Part shown: positions 43,707 to 52,550 of the stretch, in pieces
How the letters are laid out: every line of letters starts with the position of its first letter
Numbering within the stretch: the stretch's first letter is position 1
Source: Actinomarina sp002308095
Lineage (GTDB): Bacteria > Actinomycetota > Acidimicrobiia > Actinomarinales > Actinomarinaceae
Direction of reading: 5' to 3'
Assembly (NCBI GenBank): GCA_045563135.1
Contig: JBJKUL010000001.1
Span: forward strand, 744,001-808,000
Length of the DNA: 64,000 bases
The notes under the pieces: model-generated
Databases searched by the model: none
Told to the model about the DNA's origin: nothing
What the model saw: only the letters and a program-made list of their open reading frames with translations
Position numbers and translations under genes: made by a program

Positions 43707-43728
43707 AAAGTAAATAGAAAGTAAATAG
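43707..43728 (-). promoter_or_regulatory. Candidate PHO box upstream of pstC
   Basis: A perfect tandem repeat of 11 bases, AAAGTAAATAG twice on the plus strand (CTATTTACTTT on the coding strand), about 30-50 bases before the pstC start. The TTTACTT core at 11-base spacing is the same as upstream of pstS. Confidence 0.55.
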
Positions 43729-43748
43729 AAATTATATTGAAATTAAAC

Positions 43749-43786
43749 AAAGACGTATCCATGTATCTCTACACAGATACGTCTTT
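43749..43786 (-). terminator. Hairpin between pstS and pstC
   Basis: AAAGACGTATC (43749-43759) pairs with GATACGTCTTT (43776-43786), an 11-base perfect stem with a 16-base loop. It lies just after the pstS stop and is followed on the minus strand by a T-rich GTTTAATTT. It probably ends most pstS transcripts or lowers read-through into pstCAB. Confidence 0.75.
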
Positions 43787-43792
43787 TGTTTT

Positions 43793-44791
43793 TCAGCTAC
43801 TGAAGTTCTGCCAAGCAGATAGTGCATTGGCTTTTTGATCTTCAAGCATAGGTACGTACCCAACTGCAGGAACGATAATATCCATAGCTTCAAAATAGAA
43901 GTCAATAAATGATTTAACTACTTGATCTTCTTTTACAGACTCTGAAATATATACATATAACGGTCTTGCTAAAAAGTAATTTCCTTCAAAAGCAGCTTCT
44001 GGTGGCTGACAACCATTTCCAGCGTCAACTTGTACTGCGTTTAATTTATCTTTATTCTCTTCATAGTAAGCTAGTCCAAAATAACCAAGACCACCTTGAG
44101 AACCAGAAACTCCATTTACTAATACGTTATCATCTTCAGAAGCTGTGTAATCAGATCGGCTACCTGTTTCTCCAGTTATTTCCTCATTGAAAAAGTCAAA
44201 AGTTCCTGAATCCGTACCAGGGCCATATAAATCTATTGGCACATCAGGGAATGCGCTTCTAACTTCACTCCAGCTACTTACTGAGCTATCAGCAACCCAT
44301 ATTGAATTTAACTCATCAACTGTCAAGCATGTTGCCCAGTCATTTGAAGATGGTATTACTACTGATAATGCATCTATACCAACTTGCACCTCTAAATAGT
44401 TAGTGTTGTTCTCTTCACAAAGTGCTATTTCTTTATCTTTTATTGCCCTTGATGCATTTGATATCATAGTCTCGCCAGGACAGAATTTCTTAAAACCACC
44501 ACCTGTTCCAGAGACTCCAACTGAAATTTTCACGTCAGGATTTAAGATTGTAAATTCCTCAGCTACAGCTTGAGTAATTGGAAAAACTGTTGAAGAACCA
44601 TCAATCAATATCTCACCAGTAAGTGTCTCTACTGCTGGCTCAGAAACTTCATTTGTAGATTCAACAGTTGTTTGGGTAACTAACTCTTCACCATCTGTTG
44701 AATCATCAGAACTAGTTTCATTGCTATCTCCGCATGCAACTACTAATAAAGATAGAATCAAAAGTAATGAAGTAAATTTTAATTTAGTCAT
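43793..44791 (-). CDS. pstS: Phosphate-binding lipoprotein PstS
   Basis: Extracellular phosphate-binding component of the Pst importer. Signal peptide with lipobox VVAC (Cys20), an acidic Thr/Ser linker (about 21-58), then the binding domain. LIDGSSTVFPITQAVAEEF and SVGVSGTGGGFKKFC hold the Ser/Thr phosphate contacts, and DLYGPGTDSGTFDFF is the third site. 332 residues. Preceded by a three-copy 11-base repeat resembling a PHO box. Confidence 0.95.
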   Translation of the reverse strand: MTKLKFTSLLLILSLLVVACGDSNETSSDDSTDGEELVTQTTVESTNEVSEPAVETLTGEILIDGSSTVFPITQAVAEEFTILNPDVKISVGVSGTGGGFKKFCPGETMISNASRAIKDKEIALCEENNTNYLEVQVGIDALSVVIPSSNDWATCLTVDELNSIWVADSSVSSWSEVRSAFPDVPIDLYGPGTDSGTFDFFNEEITGETGSRSDYTASEDDNVLVNGVSGSQGGLGYFGLAYYEENKDKLNAVQVDAGNGCQPPEAAFEGNYFLARPLYVYISESVKEDQVVKSFIDFYFEAMDIIVPAVGYVPMLEDQKANALSAWQNFSS

Positions 44792-44839
44792 TAAATTGCC
44801 TTTCTAATTTTTTTACTTAATTAAAAATATAAAATTAGT

Positions 44840-44868
44840 AAGTAAAAATGAAGTAAACCAAAGTTAAA
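44840..44868 (-). promoter_or_regulatory. Candidate PHO box and promoter upstream of pstS
   Basis: On the coding strand two TTTACTT copies lie exactly 11 bases apart, preceded by a looser TTTAACTT copy at about the same spacing. A TATATT -10-like element lies about eight bases after the last copy, with no good -35. This is the layout expected where a PhoB-type activator replaces the -35 contact. The start codon is about 35 bases further on. Confidence 0.55.
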
Positions 44869-44880
44869 AGTGATTCAAAC

Positions 44881-45711
44881 TTAAACAAGTTCAGATTCTG
44901 AAAACCAATTTCCTCTATTAAAAGCGAGAATATAATTTTCATATCCTAAAAAGTCCTCTTTAAATTCATCTGGAATATTAAAACCCCACCAGTCATCTTT
45001 AAACTGACTGCGGTGAGCTTTCATAGAATTAATTTTATGCTCAACATATTTTCTTCCATCGACTTCAACATCTATATCGTCATGTTCACTGCCAATTGGG
45101 TTGAATCTGTTAAATTCTTCTTCTGAAATAATTCCAGCATCAAACATTTGCTGTCTTCTAGATTGCATTCTTGTCTTAGACCAAGCACTGTAATACAGGC
45201 GCTCTGGAATCCAGACTTCTTGATTTTCTTTAAGTGGGAACTTGTCTAAGTCACTAGCTGCAAAGAAGGCTGCGGTTCCGATTCTATGTGTCTGAATATG
45301 ATCTGGATGACCGTATCCACCAAAAGGGTCATATGTGATTAGAGCATCTGGTTTATATTTTCTAATTATGTCGACCAGTTTTCCAACAGGGTCAAAATAG
45401 TTCTGTCTCCAGAAACAGTCTGGATCATCATTTTCACTAGTACCCATCATTCCAGAATCTTTAAACCCCATCCACTCATATTCCTTGACACCAAGTGCTT
45501 CAAGGCTTGCCTCTAACTCTTTTCTTCTCATTTCAGCGAGTTTTGGAAAGAGTTCTTCTGGATTATCGTAGTTATGAATTTCACCAGCAGATCCATCGGT
45601 TGCGGTAGCTACAACTACTCTATGACCTTCAGCTGCGTATTTTGCTAAAGTAACACCTGTTGATACTGATTCATCGTCTGGATGTGCATGAAAAGCCAGT
45701 ATGCTTTTCAT
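44881..45711 (-). CDS. mca: Mycothiol conjugate amidase-like (Mca/MshB, PIG-L/LmbE family) deacetylase
   Basis: 276-residue zinc deacetylase fold: FHAHPDDESVSTG near the N-terminus gives the His-Asp-Asp site, and YDPFGGYGHPDHIQTHR the further His ligands. The length and the C-terminal stretch KINSMKAHRSQF favour Mca (cleaves mycothiol S-conjugates in detoxification) over MshB, but the two are hard to tell apart. It follows atpC by two bases at the end of the ATP synthase operon, an unexpected place for a thiol gene. Confidence 0.82.
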   Translation of the reverse strand: MKSILAFHAHPDDESVSTGVTLAKYAAEGHRVVVATATDGSAGEIHNYDNPEELFPKLAEMRRKELEASLEALGVKEYEWMGFKDSGMMGTSENDDPDCFWRQNYFDPVGKLVDIIRKYKPDALITYDPFGGYGHPDHIQTHRIGTAAFFAASDLDKFPLKENQEVWIPERLYYSAWSKTRMQSRRQQMFDAGIISEEEFNRFNPIGSEHDDIDVEVDGRKYVEHKINSMKAHRSQFKDDWWGFNIPDEFKEDFLGYENYILAFNRGNWFSESELV

Positions 45712-45713
45712 TA

Positions 45714-46031
45714 TTAAGTGTCTTGTTCTGTTAAGTCTTCTACTAGTTCTTTACCACGCACAATTGCTGCTTCGTGATCTCCATCTATCTTTTCAATAAT
45801 TTCACCAAGTACAGTAACTTTTTCAGGTGTAATTTGAAGTAGTCCACCTGAAACTGCATAACTGTCCTTGCCTCCAGAGTGTTCAATTGTTAAACCACCA
45901 GGCAATATTGTAGCTACAGTTGCTTCGTGGCCGCTATAGATTCCAATTTCGCCATTTGGAGTTCTGGTAACAACCATCGTAGATTCGCCACTAAAATATT
46001 CTTCCTCTGGGCTAACTACATTGACAATCAT
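45714..46031 (-). CDS. atpC: ATP synthase epsilon subunit (short)
   Basis: 105 residues. The N-terminal beta-sandwich (1-84) is complete, with VVSPEEEYFSGE and GEIGIYSGHEATVATI. The C-terminal two-helix domain that inhibits ATP hydrolysis is mostly missing; only about 20 residues (HEAAIVRGKELVEDLTEQD) remain. Bacterial epsilon is usually 120-140 residues. No frameshift is apparent. Confidence 0.93.
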   Translation of the reverse strand: MIVNVVSPEEEYFSGESTMVVTRTPNGEIGIYSGHEATVATILPGGLTIEHSGGKDSYAVSGGLLQITPEKVTVLGEIIEKIDGDHEAAIVRGKELVEDLTEQDT

Positions 46032-46033
46032 GA

Positions 46034-47452
46034 TTAGGCAGATGCCTCAATCTCTTTTGCTTTTTCAAGCACTTCATCAATTCCACCAACCATATAGAAT
46101 GCCTGTTCAGGAGTTGAGTCAAGATCTCCACTTAAAATAGTCTTAAATGCTTCAACACAGTCTTTAATAGAAACGAACTTACCTTCTATACCTGTGAACT
46201 GTTCAGCTACATACATAGGTTGAGAAAGGAATCTTTGAATTCTTCTTGCTCTACCTACAAGCAATTTATCTTCCTCAGATAGTTCATCAAGACCAAGAAT
46301 TGCGATAATATCTTGCAAGTCGTTGTACCTTTGAAGGACTCTTTGCACTTCACGAGCGGTTGTGTAGTGATCATCACCAACAATTTTTGGATCTAATATA
46401 CGACTTGAAGAGTCAAGAGGGTCAACAGCTGGATAAATACCTAAGTCTGCAACTTTTCTATCAAGAACTGTTCGTGCATCTAAGTGAGCAAAAGCAGTGT
46501 GCGGTGCTGGGTCAGTAATATCATCAGCTGGAACATATACAGCTTGAAGGGATGTAATAGACCTTCCTTTAAGAGACGTAATTCTCTCTTGAAGGAATCC
46601 CATTTCATCAGCTAGTGTTGGCTGGTAGCCCACAGCTGAAGGCATACGTCCCAACAATGTTGATACCTCGGAACCTGCCTGGCTAAATCTGAAAATGTTA
46701 TCAATAAACAACAGAACATCTTGTTTTTCAACATCTCTGAAATACTCTGCCATTGTAAGTGCTGAAAGAGCTACTCTTAACCTTACTCCAGGTGGTTCGT
46801 CCATTTGACCAAAAACAAGAGCTGTCTTATCGATAACTCCAGATTCCTGCATTTCTCCGAACAAGTCATTACCTTCTCTTGTTCTTTCTCCCACACCAGC
46901 AAAAACAGAAACTCCACCGTGCTGAGTAGCTACACGGTTAATCATTTCTTGGATTAAAACAGTTTTACCAACACCAGCACCACCAAAGAGACCAATTTTT
47001 CCACCTTCTACATATGGTGCTAACAGGTCGACAACTTTAATTCCTGTTTCGAACATTTCACTTTGTGATGTTACATCTTCATAAGCAGGTGGAGTTCTAT
47101 GTATTGGCCAACGTTCTTTGACGTTAATAGACTCAATAGGAACATCTAGAGTTTCACCAGCAACATTAAATATATGTCCAAGAGTTTCTTGACCTACTGG
47201 CACAGAGATAGGGGCATTAGTATTTCTAACCTCTGTTCCTCTTTTTAATCCATCTGTTGCTTGCATGGATACGGCACGTACTTTATTTTCTCCGATATGT
47301 TGGGCTACTTCTAAAGTAATTGTATTTTTTGTTTCTCCAATAGTTATATCTACTTCTAAAGCGAAGTTTAGTTCGGGAAGGTTGTCTTGTGGGAATGCCA
47401 CATCTACAACTGGCCCTGCAACCTTTACTACTCTACCTATTTCCTCACTCAT
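46034..47452 (-). CDS. atpD: ATP synthase beta subunit
   Basis: Catalytic F1 subunit. P-loop GGAGVGKT at residues 157-164, GVGERTREGNDL, the DELSEED loop as LDELSEEDKLLVGRARR, and a Walker B region VLLFIDNIFRF. 472 residues. Confidence 0.99.
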   Translation of the reverse strand: MSEEIGRVVKVAGPVVDVAFPQDNLPELNFALEVDITIGETKNTITLEVAQHIGENKVRAVSMQATDGLKRGTEVRNTNAPISVPVGQETLGHIFNVAGETLDVPIESINVKERWPIHRTPPAYEDVTSQSEMFETGIKVVDLLAPYVEGGKIGLFGGAGVGKTVLIQEMINRVATQHGGVSVFAGVGERTREGNDLFGEMQESGVIDKTALVFGQMDEPPGVRLRVALSALTMAEYFRDVEKQDVLLFIDNIFRFSQAGSEVSTLLGRMPSAVGYQPTLADEMGFLQERITSLKGRSITSLQAVYVPADDITDPAPHTAFAHLDARTVLDRKVADLGIYPAVDPLDSSSRILDPKIVGDDHYTTAREVQRVLQRYNDLQDIIAILGLDELSEEDKLLVGRARRIQRFLSQPMYVAEQFTGIEGKFVSIKDCVEAFKTILSGDLDSTPEQAFYMVGGIDEVLEKAKEIEASA

Positions 47453-47463
47453 TATTTTCCTTT

Positions 47464-48327
47464 CTAACTGGCATCTGAAAGTGCTTCAGACCCACCAACA
47501 ATTTCTGAAATCTCTGTCGTAATTTCTGCTTGTCTTGCTTGATTACTTTTCATTGCTAATACCTTAATTAATTCTTCTGCATTATCAGTGGCAGCTTTCA
47601 TTGCTCTCATACGAGCTGCATGCTCTGACGTTGAACCATTTAGCAATGCGTTGAAAAAGGCTGCATTTGCGTATTTTGGAAGAATACTGTTTAGCACCTC
47701 TTCCCCGCTAGGTTCAAATGTAACTGAAGACTTACTCTCTACTTCTTGAGGATCAAGGGGAAGAACTTTTTTAATGACAGCATCTTGAGTTAGTGCTGAT
47801 TTATAACTTGTATACACTATCTCTATTGAAGAAACATCTCCAGAATAGAACTTATCTGTGATTGGGGTCATTACATCTAATGCATTCTCAAATTCAGGAC
47901 TATCTGACATACCTTCGTAACCAGCAGTTACATCAATCTTTCTGTAGGTAAAATATCCTGTTGCTTTTTTTCCGACAGTGACAATTTCAACATTTTTATT
48001 TGATTGCTCAATCTCTTTTCTTCTTGTGTCTGCAATCTTAAGTACATTTGTGTTGTATGCACCAGCTAGACCTCTATCTGAAGTTAAAACAATTAATAAA
48101 ACTGTTTCTTTACCTTCTTTTGCTTCAATTTGAGGTACTGCACCATTGTTAATTAAATCCTGAACAATTTCACTTAAAAGTCCAAAGTAGGATTCTGAAG
48201 ATTTCATTCTGTTCTGTGCTTTCACAATTCTTGATGAAGCTATGAGCTCCATTGCACGTGTAATCTTTTTAGTTGAACGAACACTCTTAATTCGTCTGTT
48301 GATTATACGTAATTCAGCACTTGCCAC
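47464..48327 (-). CDS. atpG: ATP synthase gamma subunit
   Basis: Central rotor shaft of F1. N-terminal helix INRRIKSVRSTKKITRAMELIASS and C-terminal helix MRAMKAATDNAEELIKVLAMKSNQARQ are the paired coiled coil; VLTSDRGLAGAYN marks the Rossmann-like middle domain. 287 residues. Confidence 0.97.
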   Translation of the reverse strand: MASAELRIINRRIKSVRSTKKITRAMELIASSRIVKAQNRMKSSESYFGLLSEIVQDLINNGAVPQIEAKEGKETVLLIVLTSDRGLAGAYNTNVLKIADTRRKEIEQSNKNVEIVTVGKKATGYFTYRKIDVTAGYEGMSDSPEFENALDVMTPITDKFYSGDVSSIEIVYTSYKSALTQDAVIKKVLPLDPQEVESKSSVTFEPSGEEVLNSILPKYANAAFFNALLNGSTSEHAARMRAMKAATDNAEELIKVLAMKSNQARQAEITTEISEIVGGSEALSDAS

Positions 48328-48329
48328 TT

Positions 48330-49850
48330 CTATTCCTCTGTTGTAGTTTCCAAAGTTGCGACAAAGGCAGTGACCGCTTCTTTTAACTCATCTCCTGGAA
48401 GCTCCCCAGTCTCTTTTATTGAATTAACCATGTCAGAGTATCTAGTTTTTACAAATTCAAGAAGATTCTTCTCTGCTTCATAAATTCCATCTACAGGCAC
48501 CTTGTCAAAATAACCTTCAGTTACTGCAAACAATGCGATAACTTGATCTTCTGTTGCAACTGGTTCATACTGAGGTTGTTTGAGCATTTCAACAACACGA
48601 ATACCTCTGTCTAACTGAGATTGTGAGGCAGCATCTAAATCAGATCCAAACTCCGCGAATGCTTCAAGTTCTCTGAACTGTGCAAGGTTAATTCTTAATG
48701 GTCCAGATACTTTTTTCATTGCTTTTGTTTGAGCTGCACCACCCACCCTAGATACTGATGTACCTGGGTTCACTGCTGGACGTACACCTGAGTAAAATAG
48801 TTCACTCTCTAGGTAGATTTGACCATCTGTGATGGATATAACATTTGTAGGAATGAATGCCGATACATCGCCTGCTTTTGTCTCAATAATTGGAAGTCCT
48901 GTCATAGAACCTCCTCCAAGTTCTTCTGAGACTTTAGCACAACGCTCTAGAAGACGTGAGTGAAGATAGAACACATCTCCTGGATAAGCTTCTCTTCCTG
49001 GAGGTCTTCTTAATAACAATGAAATTTGCCTATAAGCAATAGCTTGCTTAGATAAATCATCAAATACTATAAGTGCATGTTCACCGTTATACATCCAATG
49101 CTGCCCAATTGCAGAACCAGCATATGGTGCGTACATTTGAAGCGCTGCAGCTGCTGAAGCAGGAGCATTAACAATTACAGTTTTGTCTAAAACACCTTCA
49201 CTTTCAAGACGAGCAACAACTTCTGCAACAGTTGAAGATTTTTGACCAATAGCTACATAAATACATTTAACATCTGTATCTTTTTGATTAATAATTGTAT
49301 CAATGGCTACTGCAGTTTTTCCAATACCTCTATCTCCAATAATTAACTCTCTTTGACCCCTACCAATTGGGATCATTGAGTCAATTGCTTTAATACCTGT
49401 TTGAAGTGGCTCTCCAACTGGCTGTCTTTGAACAACAGTTGGTGCTTGAATTTCCATTAATCTTCTTTCAGTAAATTCAATAGGACCTTTACCGTCTATC
49501 GGATTACCTAGAGTGTCTATTACTCTTCCTAAAAATCCATCTCCTACTCCTATTGAAAGTACGTCTCCAGTTTGTTTTACTGGCATTCCTTCTTGAATAT
49601 GGTCTGAGTCTCCCATTAAAACAACACCAATAGAATCTTCATCTAAGTTAAGAGCGACACCTAAAAGTCCTCCTGGAAACTCAAGAAGTTCAGAAGACAT
49701 AGCATTTTCTAATCCTTTAACTCTTGCTACACCATCAGCAATAGAAGCAACATAACCAACAAGGTCATCTTTAACTTCCTCTGACCAGTTCCCTAGAGTC
49801 TCTTTTAGGGAATCTGAAATTTGTTTTGGATCTATATTTAAATCACTCAC
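48330..49850 (-). CDS. atpA: ATP synthase alpha subunit
   Basis: Non-catalytic nucleotide-binding F1 subunit. P-loop GDRGIGKTA near residue 170, the ALIVFDDLSKQAIAYRQ region and the Arg finger region SVSRVGGAAQTKAMK. 506 residues, full length. Confidence 0.99.
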   Translation of the reverse strand: MSDLNIDPKQISDSLKETLGNWSEEVKDDLVGYVASIADGVARVKGLENAMSSELLEFPGGLLGVALNLDEDSIGVVLMGDSDHIQEGMPVKQTGDVLSIGVGDGFLGRVIDTLGNPIDGKGPIEFTERRLMEIQAPTVVQRQPVGEPLQTGIKAIDSMIPIGRGQRELIIGDRGIGKTAVAIDTIINQKDTDVKCIYVAIGQKSSTVAEVVARLESEGVLDKTVIVNAPASAAAALQMYAPYAGSAIGQHWMYNGEHALIVFDDLSKQAIAYRQISLLLRRPPGREAYPGDVFYLHSRLLERCAKVSEELGGGSMTGLPIIETKAGDVSAFIPTNVISITDGQIYLESELFYSGVRPAVNPGTSVSRVGGAAQTKAMKKVSGPLRINLAQFRELEAFAEFGSDLDAASQSQLDRGIRVVEMLKQPQYEPVATEDQVIALFAVTEGYFDKVPVDGIYEAEKNLLEFVKTRYSDMVNSIKETGELPGDELKEAVTAFVATLETTTEE

Positions 49851-49851
49851 A

Positions 49852-50379
49852 TTACCTTCCTTCTAATACTGTTTTAATATCTGAAAATTTTGATGAAAGT
49901 AAACCATCAAAAGTTCTTTCACCTATGCTTACTTTGATTCCACCTATTACAGAGGTATCTACTTTAAGGCTTAACTCAACATCTCTTCCTAGTTTATTTT
50001 TGAGTGCAGCTTTAAGACTTTTTTGAGTTGATTCATTTAATTCAACTGCAGAAACAACTTTTGCTAAAGCAGCACCTCTTTTTTCAGCAATATAGTTTGA
50101 TACTTGTTGTTCAATCTCAGATAAGTTATCTGCAAATCCTTGTGAGATAGTAAGCGTTACTAAATCTAGAGTCATTGAAGTAACCCTTGAAGAAAAGATA
50201 TTACTAATTGCTTCTATTTTCTTATCAGCCGGGATACCAAAATTTCTAAATACATCTAACGCTTCACTGTTACCGTTTAGTGCTTGAAGAACTTGGAGGA
50301 ATTCCTCTTCAATTTTTGCACTTTCATCAGATGATGAAATAATTTCAACTAACCCTTTAGAAAAAGACTCTGTTCCCAT
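49852..50379 (-). CDS. atpH: ATP synthase delta subunit
   Basis: Peripheral-stalk subunit linking F1 to the b subunit. 175 residues with an N-terminal helical bundle and the C-terminal pattern LKVDTSVIGGIKVSIGERTFDGLLSSK, typical of OSCP/delta. Confidence 0.93.
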   Translation of the reverse strand: MGTESFSKGLVEIISSSDESAKIEEEFLQVLQALNGNSEALDVFRNFGIPADKKIEAISNIFSSRVTSMTLDLVTLTISQGFADNLSEIEQQVSNYIAEKRGAALAKVVSAVELNESTQKSLKAALKNKLGRDVELSLKVDTSVIGGIKVSIGERTFDGLLSSKFSDIKTVLEGR

Positions 50380-50925
50380 TTAGCTTGAAGTCTCCATATC
50401 TTTTATGAATTTATCAATTAAATCTTGTTGATCTTTTTCTGACATTGATGCTGCAACTTTTTGTGAAATTGCCAAAGACAAATCAGCTACCTGTGAGCTT
50501 ATTTCAGAAGATAGTCTTTCTTTTTCAGCTTCAGAATCTGACTTAGCTTTTTCAACAATTGCTTCAGCATCTTGCCTTGCCTGCTCAATCATTTCTTCTT
50601 TTACTTTTTCAGCAGCAGCTTTACCTTCATCAATAATTTTTTGAACTTCTGAATTTGCATCAGCTACAAGCTTTGCATATTCAGCTTTTGTAGACTCTGC
50701 TTCAGCTTTAGTTGCTTCAGCAGCTTCTATTTGTCCTTCTATTGACTTTGCTCTCTCTTCTAGAGTGGTATTTAAAGCTGGTAGGGCCCATTTCCAAACA
50801 AAGAAAAAGACAACAGCGAATGCTGCAATACCAGCAACTAACTCTGAAGTAGCTGGTAACAGAAGATCGACTCCCGAACCTGCTTCTTCAGCTTCTGCGT
50901 AAAATACGTTTAAATTTAAAGTCAT
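50380..50925 (-). CDS. atpF: ATP synthase b subunit
   Basis: Peripheral stalk. One membrane helix near residues 27-47 (ELVAGIAAFAVVFFFVWKWALP), then a long Ala/Glu/Lys-rich coiled coil to the end (181 residues). The 26 residues before the helix suit an N-out arrangement. Confidence 0.95.
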   Translation of the reverse strand: MTLNLNVFYAEAEEAGSGVDLLLPATSELVAGIAAFAVVFFFVWKWALPALNTTLEERAKSIEGQIEAAEATKAEAESTKAEYAKLVADANSEVQKIIDEGKAAAEKVKEEMIEQARQDAEAIVEKAKSDSEAEKERLSSEISSQVADLSLAISQKVAASMSEKDQQDLIDKFIKDMETSS

Positions 50926-50934
50926 TAGTAAATC

Positions 50935-51138
50935 CTATACTAAGAAGAATAGAACGAATCCAATAAGTGCTAATGCCTCAGTAAAGGCGATACCTAAGAA
51001 CATAGTTGTTCTTACCATACCTGCAGCTTCTGGTTGTCTAGCCATCGCTTGTACAGCATTACCTGCAATTAACCCGATTCCAATACCGGGACCAATTGCG
51101 GCTAGTCCGTATCCTATTAACGCGTATGCAGCTTCCAT
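50935..51138 (-). CDS. atpE: ATP synthase c subunit
   Basis: 67-residue hairpin of the rotor ring. GPGIGIGLIAG in helix 1, the polar loop ARQPE, and the ion-carrying Glu54 in FTEALALIGF. Residues after Glu54 are Ala-Leu, without the Ser/Thr that marks sodium binding, so protons are the likely coupling ion. Confidence 0.97.
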   Translation of the reverse strand: MEAAYALIGYGLAAIGPGIGIGLIAGNAVQAMARQPEAAGMVRTTMFLGIAFTEALALIGFVLFFLV

Positions 51139-51152
51139 TTTCCTCCTTATTA

Positions 51153-51959
51153 TTAATGCTCTGGGTGCAGAGACGTTTGTATATACACTGCAGACAACAA
51201 TGTAAATATGTATGCCTGCAAAATTGAAACTATTAATTCAAAACCATAAATTGCCAAACCAAGAGTAAACCAAGCGGCTCCGATAGGGGCTCTGGCTATT
51301 AAATACTCTACCCCACCAGGTTGCACAATGAAGAAGTAAGCAGATGCTAAAAGAAGACTGAGCATAACATGACCTGCTACTAGGTTTGCAAAAAGTCGAA
51401 CTGCTAGGCTGAATGGCCTAACTAATAAGACTGATACGAGTTCGATAATACCTACTAGTGGCTTCAAAGCTACAGGAACTCCTGGAGGCCAAATTAAATG
51501 TGTGAAGTAACCAATACCTTGTTTTTGAACACCAACTACCAAAAAGATTAAATAGGTTACAAGACTTAGAAATAGTGGCAGTGCCATTCTTGAAGTTACG
51601 GGAAAGTTGACCAGTGGCGTCACTTCAAAGAGATTTCCAACAAGAACAAACATAAATACTGAAATTAAATAAGGAGTGAACTTTTCACCACCCCTACCTA
51701 TTACACCGACTGCTATTTCATCTTTGACAAATGAAAAAATTGATTCGATTACGGATTGAAGTTTACCGGGTACGGTAGATTTTTTTCTAAGACCAAAGTA
51801 CATTAAAGCTACAGGTATTAATCCCGCAAGAAGAATTAAAACTTCGGTCCTGGATATTTGAGATGATCCAAAATTAGCGAACTCAAATAGCTCTTTTACA
51901 TTTGCTGGTTTGCAAACTACTTCATTTATAAAATCACAAGTTTCAGCTGCTGTTATCAT
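51153..51959 (-). CDS. atpB: ATP synthase a subunit
   Basis: Stator half-channel subunit. The essential Arg lies in VRPFSLAVRLFANLVAGHVML; 268 residues with about five to six helices, ending in the helix YGFELIVSILQAYIFTLLSAVYI. Overlaps the atpI-like gene by 17 bases. Confidence 0.97.
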   Translation of the reverse strand: MITAAETCDFINEVVCKPANVKELFEFANFGSSQISRTEVLILLAGLIPVALMYFGLRKKSTVPGKLQSVIESIFSFVKDEIAVGVIGRGGEKFTPYLISVFMFVLVGNLFEVTPLVNFPVTSRMALPLFLSLVTYLIFLVVGVQKQGIGYFTHLIWPPGVPVALKPLVGIIELVSVLLVRPFSLAVRLFANLVAGHVMLSLLLASAYFFIVQPGGVEYLIARAPIGAAWFTLGLAIYGFELIVSILQAYIFTLLSAVYIQTSLHPEH

Positions 51960-52347
51960 TTGCCCAATCTAAATCTGTGTCTTTTCTCTTAATAACCATA
52001 GCCATTTCTAAAAATAACATGCTTAAAAAAACAATTGGCACTGTCAGTGACATTGCCATTTCATCAATAGGATATATGTTTCTGAATAATAAGAGAAACC
52101 CAAATATGTAAATTAATCTCACTACATAACCAAATAATGCTGAAAAATAATAAAAATTTAAGGAAATCTTTGCCGCGAAAGACATCAAAAAAGCACCCAA
52201 ATAAAATCCTGAAGCAACAATTAAACCTGAGACTAATGAGGTAACCATTGACTCTGTAGACTTAATCAAAAAGAAAAGTGGAACAATTGTATAAATTGGT
52301 ATTGAACGTTTTAACATACGCGTAGCTAGAACTAGTTCAACGTTCAT
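51943..52347 (-). CDS. AtpI-like membrane protein of the ATP synthase operon
   Basis: 134 residues, four predicted helices, like ATP synthase protein I (UncI), which helps c-ring assembly or magnesium supply in other bacteria. Sequence similarity is weak and position carries the call: it lies between an AtpZ-like gene (one-base overlap) and atpB. Confidence 0.7.
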   Translation of the reverse strand: MNVELVLATRMLKRSIPIYTIVPLFFLIKSTESMVTSLVSGLIVASGFYLGAFLMSFAAKISLNFYYFSALFGYVVRLIYIFGFLLLFRNIYPIDEMAMSLTVPIVFLSMLFLEMAMVIKRKDTDLDWANDNSS

Positions 52348-52550
52348 TATTTACCTTCTATCTTTTTTGAGATCTGCCACATTCTCCTTGAACCATCATA
52401 GATTCCAATTAAAACAAATATAATTACAGGAACAGGTTCATAACCTATAAAGTACTGTATTAGTAACCCAACCAAAAGACCGCTAATTATTGAAGTTGAA
52501 AAAGAACTTACTGGTCCAAAATCTTGTAAATTGAGACTATTTTTAGCCAT
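52347..52550 (-). CDS. AtpZ/AtpQ-like two-helix protein
   Basis: 67 residues with two helices (about 18-36 and 40-53) and the GLLVGLLIQYFIG...IFVLIGIYDGSRRMW pattern of the AtpZ/AtpI small Fo-associated family. Starts within the last eight bases of glyA, showing that glyA and atp genes share a transcript. Confidence 0.7.
   Translation of the reverse strand: MAKNSLNLQDFGPVSSFSTSIISGLLVGLLIQYFIGYEPVPVIIFVLIGIYDGSRRMWQISKKIEGK

Noticed and set aside
50935..51138. Sodium-driven ATP synthase
   Set aside because: The c subunit lacks the Ser/Thr next to the key Glu that marks sodium binding.
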